From Rhizomys pruinosus (Eukaryota; Chordata; Mammalia; Rodentia; Spalacidae): a DNA stretch of 64,000 nt. The notes under the pieces are model-generated. The model had not been told where the DNA came from and did not search any database. It worked only from the letters and a program-made list of their open reading frames with translations. This document shows, piece after piece, positions 47,190 through 60,199 of this stretch. Position numbers and translations under genes: made by a program. The stretch lies in the NCBI GenBank assembly GCA_009823505.1, contig VZQC01012405.1, positions 531,663-595,662 of the forward strand, written 5' to 3'. Position 1 is the first letter of the stretch. Each line of letters begins with the position of its first letter.

Positions 47190-48010
47190 AATGATTTTTA
47201 CCAAACTGTCATTGTCCATGTACCAAGAATAGAACTTATAAAAAATAGCATGTACTTTGGTAATGTGTTGGTTACAGTTGATTGATCAGTCAAGAGTCTT
47301 CACCCAGGCCTACTGCATGACAGATGCTGTTTGATGCTGAAGGCACATAGAACCTTACCTCTGCCCATACGGTTCTGATAATTGATATCCTCCTGGAGAA
47401 AAAAAAACAAACAAACCCACAGATGCAAATAATGACTGGATAATATTTAGTGCTGTATCTGAGAGCAAAATTAAAATGTAGAGGATAGAATCAAATTTTC
47501 TTAGTTGCAAAATCAGGAAAAGTGCTGAAATAGAGGCAGCATTCAGCTAGACCTACCGAGGTGAATGGCAGTTGACCTGGAGAGTGTCAGGCTAGAAGGG
47601 GATGGGAGCCATCCTGACTGAAGGAAGGGTATGTAGAAAGAGAGACAGGGAACATGGAAATGATGGAATTTTGTGGTATGATGGCTAATCTGGCATTTTG
47701 AGAACAAAGAATAGTGAATTTAATATTACTAATACCCTTAAAATCATGGACATAGCTCCTACATAATATAGAAATAGATGGTGTAAAACATGTACTTTAT
47801 GACACAGATGAAGGGTTATGAAAGTAGTGTCTGAGGGAAACTTGCTTTGAAGAAAATGAAGTGAGCTGAGTAATTTAGAAGATACATTATCAGATTGAGG
47901 CTTGGAAACACAATTGTGATTTGGCAGGAGAGGAAGATCTTGGCACAGGCATCTAGCTTTGAATCTAGGGAAATATGAGAAAAACACTGGTCTCTGCAGA
48001 AGGAGATTTG
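47190..48010. other. Unique intronic DNA
   Basis: A weak L2-like stretch near 47290-47380. Nothing else recognised. Confidence 0.45.
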
Positions 48011-48014
48011 TTCT

Positions 48015-48120
48015 TTTATTAATTGGATAAGTTAATTAAGGAAGGTTGATTAACCTTCTGAGCCTCAGTTTCCTTATTTGTAATGTAAGGGCTTTGAACT
48101 AAATGATGTTAAAAATCTCA
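48015..48120 (+). mobile_element. MIR-like fragment
   Basis: 'agcctcagtttccttatttg' followed by 'aactaaatgatgtta'. Short, could also be another old tRNA-derived SINE. Confidence 0.5.
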
Positions 48121-48177
48121 AAATTTAAGGATTTATTATGTTGACACTGATGTCTTAGCATTGGATTGTGGTTGTTA

Positions 48178-48620
48178 ATACATGTGTGTGCACATATGTG
48201 TATATATGTGCTCACATATGTAAGTCCGTGTATATGTGTGCACATTTTATATACACGTATGTGGTATGCACATATGTGTGTAGATATGATGGAGAATGCA
48301 CATGTGTATGTATGGGCAAGTGTGATATGTATGTATAGGTATGTTCACATGTGTGAGCATGCATGTAAGTGCATGCACATGTGTGGAGGTGCAAATTTAG
48401 GATGTGTGTATCCATGTGCACATGTGTATATGTGTGTTGTATATGCACATGTGTGAGTATGTGTGTGTACATGTGTATGTATGTGTCTGTTGTGGGGGTG
48501 TGTGTACTGGTGGGGGTATGTAACTGTGTATGTATATATGTATGTATATGCATGTGGGAACATGTCTGGGGTATGTAGATGCATGTGTATTTGTTATGTG
48601 TGTGTGCATCTGTGCATATG
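48178..48620. repeat. Long degenerate TG/CA/TATG simple-sequence tract, about 440 bp
   Basis: Nearly continuous alternating purine-pyrimidine text (acatgtgtgtgcacatatgt-type). No fixed period. The open frames on both strands here are products of the simple sequence. Confidence 0.9.
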
Positions 48621-48639
48621 GAGGCTAAAGGCGAATTTT

Positions 48640-48850
48640 GGGTGCGGTCTACACTGTTTTTGAAAAAGGGTCTCTCACTGGTCTGGAGCTCCAGTGACTG
48701 TGCCCCTGAGCCCCAGGGATTCACATGTCTCCACGTTCCCATTGCTGGGATTGCAAATGCATGCCATCACACCCAACTTTTATATGTTGAGACTGAAGTT
48801 CAATCCTGATGTTTGCAGGGGGAAGTGCTCAACTATTTCCCTCCCCCTAG
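48640..48850 (-). mobile_element. B4-type composite SINE
   Basis: A B1-like part (attgctgggattgcaaatgc, atgccatcacacccaac) followed by an ID-like part (tgaagttcaatcctgatgtt..gtgctcaac). Confidence 0.65.
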
Positions 48851-49408
48851 GGGTATGTTATAGTGGGTTACCTGCTCTCCAACTGAAAAATGTCCCAGGA
48901 TGTACCAGGTGGATTAGCTTGACCCAGACTAATGCCACTGCTAAAGTCTGTTTGCTTATAGGTTCACAGATTCCATGCTTCTATTTGATTTTAATGGAGA
49001 TGAACATCATCTTGAAGCCATTTCCAAGCAAGTTGGCTTGATGCTGGTTGGTTTCCCATCCCGTGAATGGTCACTGTTTAGGTTTTGAGTGAGGGCCTCC
49101 TGTCTTTTAACTGTGATTTGCCACAGTGAAACAGTATTAAATTCCAGTTGAGCAGATGATGCCAGGGTTTAAACGTCCACTTATCAGATGCAGACGGTCC
49201 AAACAGCAAACTTATCAGTTGGGTACTTTTATTTAAGCAGATTAAACATTAATGACTTTGAATCATTATTCCTTTGTGACTTTTTCCTCCACTCATTATA
49301 AATTCGTCCTAATTCAAATTCTTTCATGGCAGTCTTTGCTTTTAATAAATGTTTACTTCCCTCCTTCTTACCAAGATTGTCTCCTTTAAGCCTGTTACAT
49401 GGCTTCTT

Positions 49409-49470
49409 GTTTTGTTTTGTTTTGTTTTGTTTTGTTTTGTTTTGCTTTGCTTTGCTTTGCTTTGCTTTGT
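49409..49470. repeat. (TTTTG)n then (CTTTG)n pentamer microsatellite
   Basis: About seven TTTTG units followed by five TTTGC-phase units. It is the expanded tail of the adjacent B1. Confidence 0.95.
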
Positions 49471-49473
49471 TTG

Positions 49474-49592
49474 AGATAGGGTCTCCTGATACCCCATCTG
49501 GACTGGAGCTATGTAGACAAACCAGTCTCTCAGAGATCTGCCTGCCTCTGCCTTCTGATTGCTGGGATTAGAGGTGTGCACCAGTACTTCCA
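49474..49592 (-). mobile_element. B1 SINE
   Basis: gagatagggtctcctgatac to ggtgtgcaccagtacttcca, with an internal deletion of about 20 bases relative to full B1. Confidence 0.9.
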
Positions 49593-49599
49593 ACTTCAG

Positions 49600-50145
49600 T
49601 TTGTTTTCAAAAAAAGAGAAAAGTCTTTCTGCTGATTAATCTGGAAGAAAACCGTTTATGATTGTCTGAATATCCAGATCATGTTTTCTCCCCTCTCCCC
49701 CAACCTCAGTGTAACTGCTAGGTGCACAGCAGAACTTAGACCCTAGAACACGTACACTCACTTTAGAGATGAGAAAAAAAAAACACACTGGAGAAGCTGA
49801 GTGATTTATGCACGGTCACTTTGAAGAATATGGGAGAGGCAAGGCCAGGGCTGTGCCTTCGAATTGCTGTTTAGTGCTCTTTTCAGACTACAGAGCCTCC
49901 TGGAACCACTCTGGTTACTTAGCATCAGATACCATTGCAATTGCTTGGCATTTTTCCCAAAGAAGAAATTGATGACATCACAGTGGGGCATAAACCTTCT
50001 GCTAACTTTCTGAAAAAAAAAAAAAAGCCACACAAAATTCCATAAACATTCCATGGTGCTGATTTTGAAGGTGGGGTTTGTGGACCCAGATGTCTGCAGA
50101 CTAAAAGGTGGAGATCTTGTTGAAATAAAAGCGGCTGGAGCAAGC
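49600..50145. other. Unique intronic DNA
   Basis: Weak MIR-like text near 49760-49820. Otherwise nothing recognised. Confidence 0.45.
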
Positions 50146-50162
50146 ATCAAAATGTTGATTTT

Positions 50163-50396
50163 GGGGCTGGAGAGATGGCCTAGCAGTTAAGAGCGCCGAC
50201 CGCTCTTACAGAGGACCTGGGTTCAATCCCCAGCACCCACATGGTGGCCGAGAGCCGTCTGAAACTCCAATTCCAGGAGAACTCCAGTTCCAGGGGAATC
50301 CAAGACCCTCTTCTGACCTCTGCGGCATTGCACGACACGGGTGCACAAACCTGCATGCAGACAGTACATTGATACACATACAGAAATAAATAAAAA
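50163..50396 (+). mobile_element. Young B2 SINE with 17-bp internal duplication
   Basis: TSD AAAATGTTGATTTT at 50149-50162 and 50397-50410. Sense to Kctd16. Confidence 0.95.
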
Positions 50397-50929
50397 AAAA
50401 TGTTGATTTTGAACTCAGAATAGGGAAAAAAGGAGACCATTGGCTGCATTTCAAATTCTATTCCTGATGTCTTCTTGAAGATTTCCGAAGACTGAGTATC
50501 GTACAGGCTTCTATTCAGTGCGTCATCACTCTGAGAATCATTGAGTTCCTCTTCCATTTATCAGTATTGGTTCTTTTTGGTTTCGTTACAGTCAGTTCGT
50601 GTCATTTCTACACTTCTTTGGAGGAAGTGAGAGTTGTGAGAGTCTGACGGAGTTGGGATGAAAATTGGTCCGTGCAAACTGCTCCATCTAGAAAGGCGTA
50701 GGGTTTGTCTCATGCTCGTCTCTGATCAGTTGGGTTTACTGAGTCACGTAGGTGGTAGGCCTGGCTCCTTCCCTAGGAGCATCTTGTGTCAACTTCAGCC
50801 ATAGTCATATTCTCCCTTGAAGAAACTGAGTTATAGAATGCTAAGACCTGGACAAGGAAGGATATAATTTTCATTTATCCAAGAAAATTCCTGTTCTTCT
50901 GACACATTCCTCAGCACCAGTTTTGACTA

Positions 50930-51180
50930 CCTCTGGATTCCTCTATTTCATAAATGCTTTCTGAGTGTTATGCACACAGGGATATAACCGGGGCAAAACA
51001 GTTGCTTGCCTGTAAGGATCTTATAGTCCAGGAGAGGAGACAGGATAGGTTAATGATCACAGTCCTTCCAGATAACCTCAGAGCTATCATAGTAACAAGT
51101 GCATGGGTCTGAGAGAGCACACAGAGAAAGCCCTGGGGTGACGCTTATTAAATGCTCGGTGAATGAGCAGAGTCCTAAAT
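50930..51180 (+). mobile_element. L2 remnant
   Basis: 'gataaccggggcaaaacag' style text with 'aaggatcttatagtccagga' and 'ggagacaggataggttaat' matches the L2 3' region. Confidence 0.55.
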
Positions 51181-51627
51181 TGCAACATGGTAGTTGTCTA
51201 CACGTGGCAGGTCTAGAGCTCAGTTAGTGTATATGAAAACTGGTGGAAATACTACTTTAAAGATGGCTTCTCATAGTTATCATGAGAATCAATTGAAACA
51301 GTACACTTAAAAGCACTTAGGCAACCACAATGCTATGTAAGGAAATAATTAAGTGTACTCTTCCTGGTGCAGTGTGTAGCCATAGTATCTTTATTAAAAT
51401 TTAGAATTTATTATACATTTTGAGTATGTTTCCTGGGATAATGGATTTCAGCCAAAGAAATAAGGCTATAGAAGTTCTGAGAAGCTCTATTTTTTTATTA
51501 TCCTCTTTGTAAGACAAAAATCACATGATATAGGCCCAAGAGACAGTGGTAAAGAATCTAATTTACTTTGCATTTAGAGTTAAGAGAATTCTGAAAAACT
51601 TTTATTCCTCCTTTAAAGGGCTTTAGT

Positions 51628-51630
<3 letters not shown>

Positions 51631-51670
<40 letters not shown>

Positions 51671-51674
51671 ACAG
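51631..51674. repeat. (AC)n microsatellite
   Basis: About 20 AC units with one CAAAC interruption. Confidence 0.95.
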
Positions 51675-51784
51675 TCGTGTTTTGACAAATCTTCAAATTC
51701 CCAGTGACTAAATCTGTGTTACTAGATTCCCAAAGAAAGACTTAAAAATATAATCATAAACAACCAAGACTGTTTGAATGCCTG

Positions 51785-51900
51785 CAATGGAGTGTGCATT
51801 GAGGAAAATATAAGAAGAAATGAGGTTGCCACCATGTCAAGGATCTTACAGTCTAGTTGATGAAAATGAGCACTGTGCAGAATGGTAATTAATGAAAGCA
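51785..51900 (+). mobile_element. L2-like remnant
   Basis: 'gtcaaggatcttacagtcta' matches the same L2 block as 51018. Confidence 0.45.
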
Positions 51901-52074
51901 TTGTGGTAAAAGAACCATATTCAAAGTTTGGAGTTAGAGAACTTATTGTAGGTTTATGGGATCATTGATACTTGAAAGATGGATAATATTTAGAGAAGGC
52001 TAAATGCAACTGAAAATTATCAATTCATACTAGTAAAAGGGGAGGCATAAAGATTTGAAAATGGTATTAATTGC

Positions 52075-52320
52075 TTCCATTTATTAATGCTGTCTGTAGG
52101 GCAAACTTATACTAAGAATTCCCCATGGATTACTCTCTTGATAACAGCCTTTGGAAGTTGGTACTACAAACATCTCGATTTAAGAGATTTGAAAATTTAG
52201 GTTCAGAAAGATTAAGTAATATGGCATTAGACACAGCTAATAAGTGCTGAAATCAAGTTTCAAACTCAGCTCCATCTGAGTCTAAAACTGGTGTTATTAA
52301 CCATCATCCTATGCCACTTT
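52075..52320 (+). mobile_element. MIR SINE, diverged
   Basis: 'ggattactctcttgataaca', 'ggttcagaaagattaagtaa', 'cacagctaataagtgctgaa' and 'tttcaaactcagctccatct' appear in MIR order. Confidence 0.8.
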
Positions 52321-52972
52321 CTGACTGTGTTTGCATCAGAAACATTCAAATGAGTACCTCAGATCTACTGACGAGGAGTTAGCATTTTTAACCTTCTTGC
52401 TTATCTCTTTAAATTCAAATCTTCCTTCCTCCTTTTATCACGATACAGGGGAGGGGGGAATTGTTTTGTATTAGTTAACTAAAAATATATATTCCATGCT
52501 GGTCTGAGAGAGTAGTTGAAAACTAGGCGCAGAGGCCCTGCACACTCTGTGCAGTTTTTCCTTATGTTCACATTTGAGAGTTCCACAGTTCCTTTGCCAA
52601 AACTAAGAAGTTAGCCACTGTATATCATCAGCTCAAGTACAGAACTTCATGGATTTCATCAGTTTTTCACCAATGCTCTTTCCCTGTTAGAAGATCGAGC
52701 TCATTTTTCCACACTGTATTTAACTCTTAGGTGTCCACAGTCTCTGATGGTAGCAGTCACTGGCCTTTCCTGGTCTTTCAAGGACAGTTTTTAAGAGTTT
52801 TGGTCAGTCACTTACTTTTGTCCCATTGTCTTTTTATGAGGCTTGTTTGATCTTTCCTTATGATCAGGTTAAGGTTCTATGTTACTGAGAAAGTTGTCAC
52901 CGAGGTCTTATGCCTCCTATATATGTCAGTGGTACTTGATGACAACATGTAGCTTAAACACAGACCTCTTTG

Positions 52973-53129
52973 CTGGATATAGTGGCAGACACCTTTAATC
53001 CTAGCACTCAGAAGGCTGAGAAAGGCAGGTCTCTGTGAAATCCAGGCCAGCCTGGTCTACATAATGAAGTCCAGGGTAGCTGGAGCTACAGGGAGACCCT
53101 GCCCCCACAAACCTCAAAAATAAAAAAAA
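52973..53129 (+). mobile_element. B1 SINE
   Basis: gctggatatagtggcagaca through cagggagaccctgcc with an A-rich tail. Confidence 0.9.
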
Positions 53130-53134
53130 AAATC

Positions 53135-55765
53135 CTCAACACTTTTAGAGTTTTTAAGCCAGCGAGTCAATAAGAGAAGAAATAGATGCCAGAGGGAAGT
53201 GAGAGTTGGGTTGGGGTAGGAGACAGGAATGGAAGGTGATAAGCTCTGCTCCCTGAGTTTCATCATTGTACTTTGGAACACTGCAGCCTTAAGAGGACAA
53301 AATCGGTCTATGCAGCTATATGTTCTGTTCTGTCTGAGGTTTTCTTAACCTGATGTTCATTCCACAGGGTCTTGAGCTTTTGTTTGAACCTGATTTTCTG
53401 CTTTGATAGTGGGGATTGTGATGCTGGAAAGGAGGGCACTAAATGAATAAAAAGCATTCCAAATAAGAGCATTTCCTCTCTGACCTCACTCATGCTCTCA
53501 GAGTATTTTTCAGGAACATCAAAAGACAAGGTTGAAAACCTGACACAGCTTTTATGATGGTTGAGGTAGAGAGTTTACATCAGTCGATGAGGGGCCCTCA
53601 TCGTTGGGAAACAATAGGATATTGCAAAACAATCGCTTTTCACATGAGCCTTTTTTTTTCTTATTCTATAGACAGCAAATTACAATTGGATCAATTAAAG
53701 GGACAGTAGTTTTTACATGAATTTCTAAGTGACTGGCCTTAGTAGATATTCTAATTTTACATAAGGAGCCAAATAAGACGTGTGTGAATGAAAATGAAAA
53801 GATTCTAAGTATAAAGACTATTGCTACTCCCCTTTTGAATACAGTGACTTTCTGGCTACATGATTTCAAATGAATCATAAGTCACTGGCAGAAGATTGCA
53901 CAATATAATAATTCAGGGTACCATGTTTTGCCTACAAAGCCTAAATATTTGAACATTTGCATTACCATTTGTGAATGAGTGGATTAAGTAGCTATGAAAA
54001 ATTAATTCATGTTCTTTCAGGTGTGATTGACCTATTACATTCAATTTTTACCCCCACCCCTCCAGGAAAACTACACAAATCCCTGTATTCCATGAAATGT
54101 GAAAGTAATCTGATTGCATTGTCTTGCTTCATTTCACTGGGGCCATGTCTGTGATGTGATATGGCAGCCATATTGCAGCTGAGAACTGAAGTCTTGCTCA
54201 GTTCTCGAGAGGATCAGTGCACAAGTATACCTCATTTTACCTTCTCTGAAAGCCATTTGTAAATTAAATTTATAAAGTCAGAAGCAAAAGCTGACAACCA
54301 AAGAGGTTTTCATTTTTAAAAACAAAGCCTATCTTTGCATTATGCTTTATCTTCTTTTATTGTCATTCCAAGTATGAAAACATGAAAGCAAGGAGTATTG
54401 CTTGCGCCTCTATAAGTCTAGGCACTCCTTGATTATCTAGGGGCCATGTATTAACAACTTGTTTAATAGACTGAAGATATGTAAGTGTTATCCATAAAAA
54501 TATGTTAACTCTTAGCAGGTGTCTTTTTGTAGGAAAGGATAATCATTTCAGTACATAAACTAGAATCATTATTTTTGAATAATTGACATGCATCATAGAA
54601 TATTACACATAGTTAGTTGTTCACCTAGTTAACACATTATCAACTTCCCAACTGAGGTTTTTGTTGTTACGTATTTTAATTGTATATTTCTCATTGGCCA
54701 TTATAATTATTTTGTATAGGCAATATTAATTAATGGACTACTATAGATACATTATTAATGAAAACCCAATATTACCCATAATTTCTCACTGTTTACCTAT
54801 TCTCCTTACTCCTGTTCAGGGCCTAGCCAAGAGCCACATTATATTTGTCTTGTCTCCTTAGCTGCATTTTTGATGCTGCTTTTCTTGGGATTAGACTTTG
54901 GGGAGAAAGCTACAGAATCGAAAAGCCATTTTCACCACATTATGCCAAGGGAATACATAATCCGCATGACTTAGGGCTTATCAGTTTGGATGTGGCTCTC
55001 AGTGTGATCGAGGTAGTGATTATGAAGTTTCTCCAGTATGAATTTTTCTCTCTTCCTTTTCCACACTGTTCTTGTGGGTCTCTTGTCACTGTGTCTAGCC
55101 CATACTCCGCAGTGAGGTGTTACACTTTCCCTCAGATACAGACTGTCCACATAATATTATTTGAGATATTTTTGCATAGAATAAATTAAATATTTCCTCC
55201 ACTATTTATTTATTGAGATAATAATTTATTGTGGGTATTTGTATTGTACTTGCAATACTATTTTATTTTGTTATTCAGGTTGTTCAGCTTTGAACATTAG
55301 TAACTATTTCTAATGGCTATTTTGTTCTTTTGACACAGAATTATCCTAGTGGGATTTCTTGCTTTTTAAATTTTTATCGGACATAGACACTTAGTATTGG
55401 TTCTACAAAGTCTTGTGGGTTCATTTTTATTATGCCTTATGCAAAATGAAGACACAGCCATTGAGCCTAGTAATCCTGGTTTATGTTATGGGCTAATAGT
55501 ATTAGAGATCGTGCTCTCAGTGCTAGGAGCAGCCAAGGGCTACTAGGGTGATTTTACTTGTAGGCTTTCTTATCTGCAGAATAAGAGTGTACACTTGAGA
55601 AACTTGAAGTTTCTATTCTTTTCCAAGGCAGTTTAGCTCAGAATGTCTTTTCTGCATCATCTTTAGGGCGATCATTTTATACATTTAAAATACTCTTAGA
55701 ATGTTATTGTCCATTTCCCCAATGATGTGGCACAATTACATTACCCTGTTCTTTACTCTTTTCTA
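53135..55765. other. Unique AT-rich intronic DNA, 2.6 kb
   Basis: The longest stretch with no recognised repeat. Contains a 19-base palindrome with 9-bp arms (53585-53603). The 114-codon frame at 54845 has no domain. Confidence 0.5.
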
Positions 55766-55785
55766 AAATTTTTAATTTTTCAAAA

Positions 55786-56110
55786 AATTTTTGTTGAGCA
55801 TTTGTACAACTCATACAGTGGTTCCCAATCAAACTCAATCCCCACTCCCATGCCCCAACCCCCATCAGAACTCATGCCTTACAACATCCAAGCTAAGCCC
55901 TATCCAGTTAAGCTCCCAAACCCAGACATCCTTCTGTGCAAATAGATTTGCTGGAGTCTAGTCAGCATATCTAGGAATCGTAGGTAGGGCATATTCTTTC
56001 TTCCTCACCCACCAGTAGTCAGTCTCTTGTAGTTCTCAGGCCAGGGTCAGTCCCTCACCCATTCCTCTTGCTCCACTTTGAGACCTTGACCCAGTTGGCA
56101 TTAATAATCA
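55786..56110 (-). mobile_element. Family B L1-type 3'-end element
   Basis: The reverse complement matches 14036-14346 nearly end to end, ending with tgtatgagttgtacaaatgc and an A-rich terminus. Confidence 0.75.
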
Positions 56111-56114
56111 CAAA

Positions 56115-57540
56115 GGAGGAACATAAGGTATATACTTCTTAGACATACTTCCTAGTCAAGTTAACATGTGATCAAATAGAACTTAATTTTAACAATAAAT
56201 CCCTTCAATAAGTTAGATCTGTACTTTTGGCCTCTTTCTCAATGCGGATTTAGTCATTGCTCTGATTCCTGTTTCCTCACCTGCCTAGAACTAGAGGGTA
56301 GTGGGAATTCCAGTCTTAACTTCCTAGCATTTTGAGTTTAAGACTGTTTATTAAGAAAGATGAAACTAATAAAAATATGCTTTCAGGGTAGCTGTGAGGA
56401 TCAAACTAAATGTAGTAGTGAACACGATGCCACAGGTATTTTGTGAAATTATCAGTATTTGTTTGGCTTGTCATCCATTTGGGAACTTTGTAGATAATGA
56501 TAAACTGAAAAATCCATGGATGTGAACAGATAACGAAAAATGTCCTACAAAAAACTGAATGAGACTCTCATAAACATGAACTATGATTGTTGACTCATTC
56601 TTTTATTATTTAATAACTAGTTGCTCAGCATCTTCAGTGGGTTTGTCACTAGGGTGCTGAAGTTGGAAAGAAAAATGCATGCAGTCTTTTTCCTCCCGAA
56701 GCTTATCATCCAAAAGAGATAAAAATTAATTAATGAATCACATTAATAAATGTATTGTCACAACTCTGAGAAAGTGAACCTAACTCTCAGGACTTGATGT
56801 AAGTGCATATAGAATATAATGAAAGGATGGAAAATTTGTGATTATCTGGGGTTAAAGTGCAGGAATTAATGACGCACAATGGAGGATGTCAGCATGTTGT
56901 ACAAAAGGTCTAGCAACTGGGAAGGTCCTGAGTGGAGGAAATATAACATGTTTGATATCCTGCCTGGTGAAAACCTGGAATCAGGACCCATGAGAGGCTG
57001 AGGTTGGAGGCAGATAAGTTGAAGACCAGCTTGGTCTACACAGAGAGATCTGGGATTCCTAGCTTGAAGACAGAGAGCACGGGAAAATGGCACATTAGAT
57101 GATATTAAGAAGCATTCAGGGTGAGCACCCCCAAGACTCTATGGACCACAGTTAGGATTCTGGTCTTCAACTCAAGGAAAGGTATAAGGTGATTATGTCC
57201 TATGTCTTGGTGCTATATGAGTGGAGATTTATTCTTCATCAAGCTTCTTGTCCACTAGTTGAGTCTTCTGTTTTCTATACTTATTTTCACAGGAATAGTA
57301 ATATAATGTGAATTATTCAGTACACAGTGGGATTGGTGAGTTTGGGTCTCAGACTGGATTATTGAAAAGCACTAAATATAATTCTAGGGCTTATTTGAAA
57401 TCATCAAACTATGCCCATTTGTTGAATGGATAAATGGTGGCTACTTTGCCAAAGTTATTAGGAGAAAAAACAAGCCAGGTCCAAATAATTTCTCCTTTCA
57501 AAACATTAAAGCAAAAATGTATAAAATCAAATAAAACATG
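56115..57540. other. Intronic DNA with faint old repeats
   Basis: L2-like text near 56590-56800 and a B1-like fragment near 56985-57060 (ggaggcagataagttgaaga). Nothing firmer. Confidence 0.35.
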
Positions 57541-57547
57541 TAATTCT

Positions 57548-57698
57548 TTTTTTTTTTTTTTGGTCTTTCAAAACAAGGTCTCTGTATCCCCAGCTAGCCT
57601 AGAACTTGCTATGTAGACCAGGCTGGTCTTGAATTCACAGAATTCTGCCTGCCTCTGGCTCCCAAGGGCTGGGATTAAAGGCGTGCACCACCACTACT
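57548..57698 (-). mobile_element. B1 SINE
   Basis: caaggtctctgtatccccag to aggcgtgcaccaccac. T14 run on the + strand at its 3' tail. Confidence 0.95.
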
Positions 57699-57704
57699 AA
57701 AATG

Positions 57705-58925
57705 TGTAATTATATTAGTATTTTAAATATTTGTTTTGTGTTGGCATAATTGGAAGTGCATGAAGGACATTGTCTGTGATCTCCATATCCCTTCAAACAA
57801 ACCAAATCCCAATGGAACTGAATTCTGACCAGGGACCATATGGCACTTGACTTTCCCCATTTTCTCTTCATCTTTCTTTTCTTACTCATCTCACCTTTTC
57901 AGGCCTTCTGATTTGAGGGTCATTCCTTCACTCCCACATCATGCTGTTTGTTGAGACTTCCTAGTCTTTCTTCCTTAGACCCTGGGGAAGGTTCATTAAG
58001 GAGAGCATACCCTCGGGGGTCAGTTACATATCGGTTTGGCTCTCAGCAATAGCAAATGTTAACAGTTTACATCTTCGGTAAACCATTTAGCCTTCTTGCA
58101 CTTCATTTTCCTCTTATATTAACTGTGAGGTCCTCCTGTCATATCGGGATAGTGTGAGAATAGAATTGAGTTACTAATTTTATCCTAGTTTATCTGTGAT
58201 TATACCTTTTGAAAATGTCTATAGAAACCTTGTCCATCCTCTAGATCCTTTTACAGTGGGGACATATTCCCTGATGCTATGAAGAAGGGCTTGCTTCTCT
58301 TCTGTGACTGGTTGGCTAGCCAGCATGATGAACTGGTATGTGACTTTCAGCAAAGGGTCTCTAAGGCACTGCCACTTGTACAGTGTTTTCTGGACACTTT
58401 CTTCAGGAGCCCTGACTATCTACGGAGAATCCTGATTTCTCCAAAGAAGCTCAGCCACAGAGAGGCTGCATGGAGGCTTGGTTGGTCAAGAGCTCCAGGT
58501 CAGGACTCAACAGCCAGCATCAGCTGTCAGTCATACAAGTGAACAGACATTGGAATGATGATTTTAGTTGCCAGGAGTCATCTTCACAGCTCAAGCTCTG
58601 GACATTGTGGAGCATAGATAAACTATTCCGATCATGTCCTTTGAGCTAGCTCTTAACCACAAAATTTGTGAATATAATGAAATGGTTATGTTAACCTGGG
58701 TTTGAGGCAATTAGAGGAAACTGGAAGAGTTTTCAGTAGATTCTAGCTATTATCACTGTGATTATTGTTACATAACTTAGAAAAGTAATTTTTATATAGT
58801 TCACTACTGGAGATGTAAGCAAGTTGATAACACCAAGCCAAGCTCATTGTGAGCATGCATAAAGTCTCAAAACAGATAACTTCCTTGTTTTCCTACCAAG
58901 TTACTCTTGCCATTAGTGGGTGCCC
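57705..58925. other. Unique intronic DNA
   Basis: The 87-codon frame at 58279-58542 has no recognisable domain and no promoter or exon context. Confidence 0.5.
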
Positions 58926-58938
58926 GAGTGTCTCCTCT

Positions 58939-59173
58939 TTTTTAAAAATTGTTATTTATTTATTATTTTTTATGTGTATGAGTGTACTGTCTGCATGTAT
59001 GTTGGTGTACCTGTGTCCTGCAATGCCATGGAGGTCAGAAGGCGGTGTCAGATTCCCCTGGAACTGGAGTTAAAGATGGTTCTTAGCCAACATGTGAGCG
59101 CTGGGAATTGAACCTGGGTCCTCTGCAAGAGCAGTCGGCTCTCTTAACTGCTGAGCCATCTCTCCAGCCCCAT
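58939..59173 (-). mobile_element. Older B2 SINE
   Basis: TSD GTGTCTCCTCT at 58928-58938 and 59174-59184. Lacks the 17-bp duplication (ggaactggagttaaagatgg). Confidence 0.95.
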
Positions 59174-59344
59174 GTGTCTCCTCTCTTAGAATTTTCTTCT
59201 TCTCACTTTGAGTTTCCTACCATCTTTTCTGCCTACCAGTTCTCCCCACAAGCAACACCTCATAAATAGGACCTGAGCTATTTCAGTGTTCAGTAGGATT
59301 GAACTTAGAAGTAGTGTGTGAAGTTCAGTTTCTTCATTTATGCC

Positions 59345-59440
59345 ATAAGTGCTTGTGAGCACTATTATTCGGCACTGGGAATACAGCAATGAAGAAAAGA
59401 GACAATTTTGCAATTAAGGAGCTTACATTCTAGTTTGGGG
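59345..59440 (+). mobile_element. L2-like remnant
   Basis: 'ggcactgggaatacagcaat' and 'aaggagcttacattctagtt' match the common L2 block. Confidence 0.65.
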
Positions 59441-59829
59441 AAAATAATTGTGTGCTAAGAATAATGATATGAAGAAGCCTCAAGTAGAAATTTCAGAGAG
59501 AGTTTGTTGGGAATAGCAGTGCCATTTTAGAAAGATTGACCAAGAATGACTCCCCTCCCTGAGGGCATGAAACATCAGAAAAATTTCAAAGAGATTGTAG
59601 AAAAGATTTATGGATATCTAGTTCTGTGAAGGGGAGGATAGGACTTAAGCCATGCTCCTAGCAGTAGAGATGATGACAAAAGTCCCCAGGCTTTGCTGGG
59701 AAAGTCACATATGTCATTGTGATGTAACTCTGAAAGCCAGTAGTGTCATCTATGCCAGAAGGAATCTCAGGTTTGGACTGGTGGGTGTGAGATGCCTACT
59801 AGTCTCTACCATAGGGGGAAATTAATTTT

Positions 59830-60039
59830 TAATATTTATTTTTATTTATGTATATGTGTGTGTGTGCGTGTGTGTCTGTGTGTCAGTGTGTGTCTGCATG
59901 ACTGCATTCCATATGTATGCTGGGGCTTGTGGAGGCAAGAAGAAGCCATTGGAGTTACAGGTGGTTGTTCAGACACCTGACCTGGGTCCCCTGGAAGTGA
60001 AGCAGGGGCTCTTAGCCACTGAGCCATCTCTTTAGCCCC
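59830..60039 (-). mobile_element. Old B2/B3-type SINE
   Basis: 'cttagccactgagccatctc' and 'cctgggtcccctgg' on the + strand. A TG-rich tail at 59855-59895. Confidence 0.8.
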
Positions 60040-60199
60040 AGGAAGAGTTTTCTTAAATGTTACATGCTTATAATAATAGAAAAGCAAAACAAAACAAAAG
60101 CCAAAAAAAGAGAAAACACCAAAGAAACAAAAACCAGTGTTATGATGTTAAAAACACTCTGCTTCTTAAATAGGCATTGAAACAACAACAACAACACTC

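Noticed and set aside
48212..48742. 176-codon His/Thr-rich frame on the - strand
   Set aside because: A translation of the TG/CA simple-sequence tract.
53585..53603. Perfect 19-base palindrome (9-bp arms, 1-base centre)
   Set aside because: One such palindrome is not unexpected by chance in 64 kb.
58279..58542. 87-codon open frame
   Set aside because: No recognisable domain, no splice or promoter context; length is expected by chance in 64 kb.
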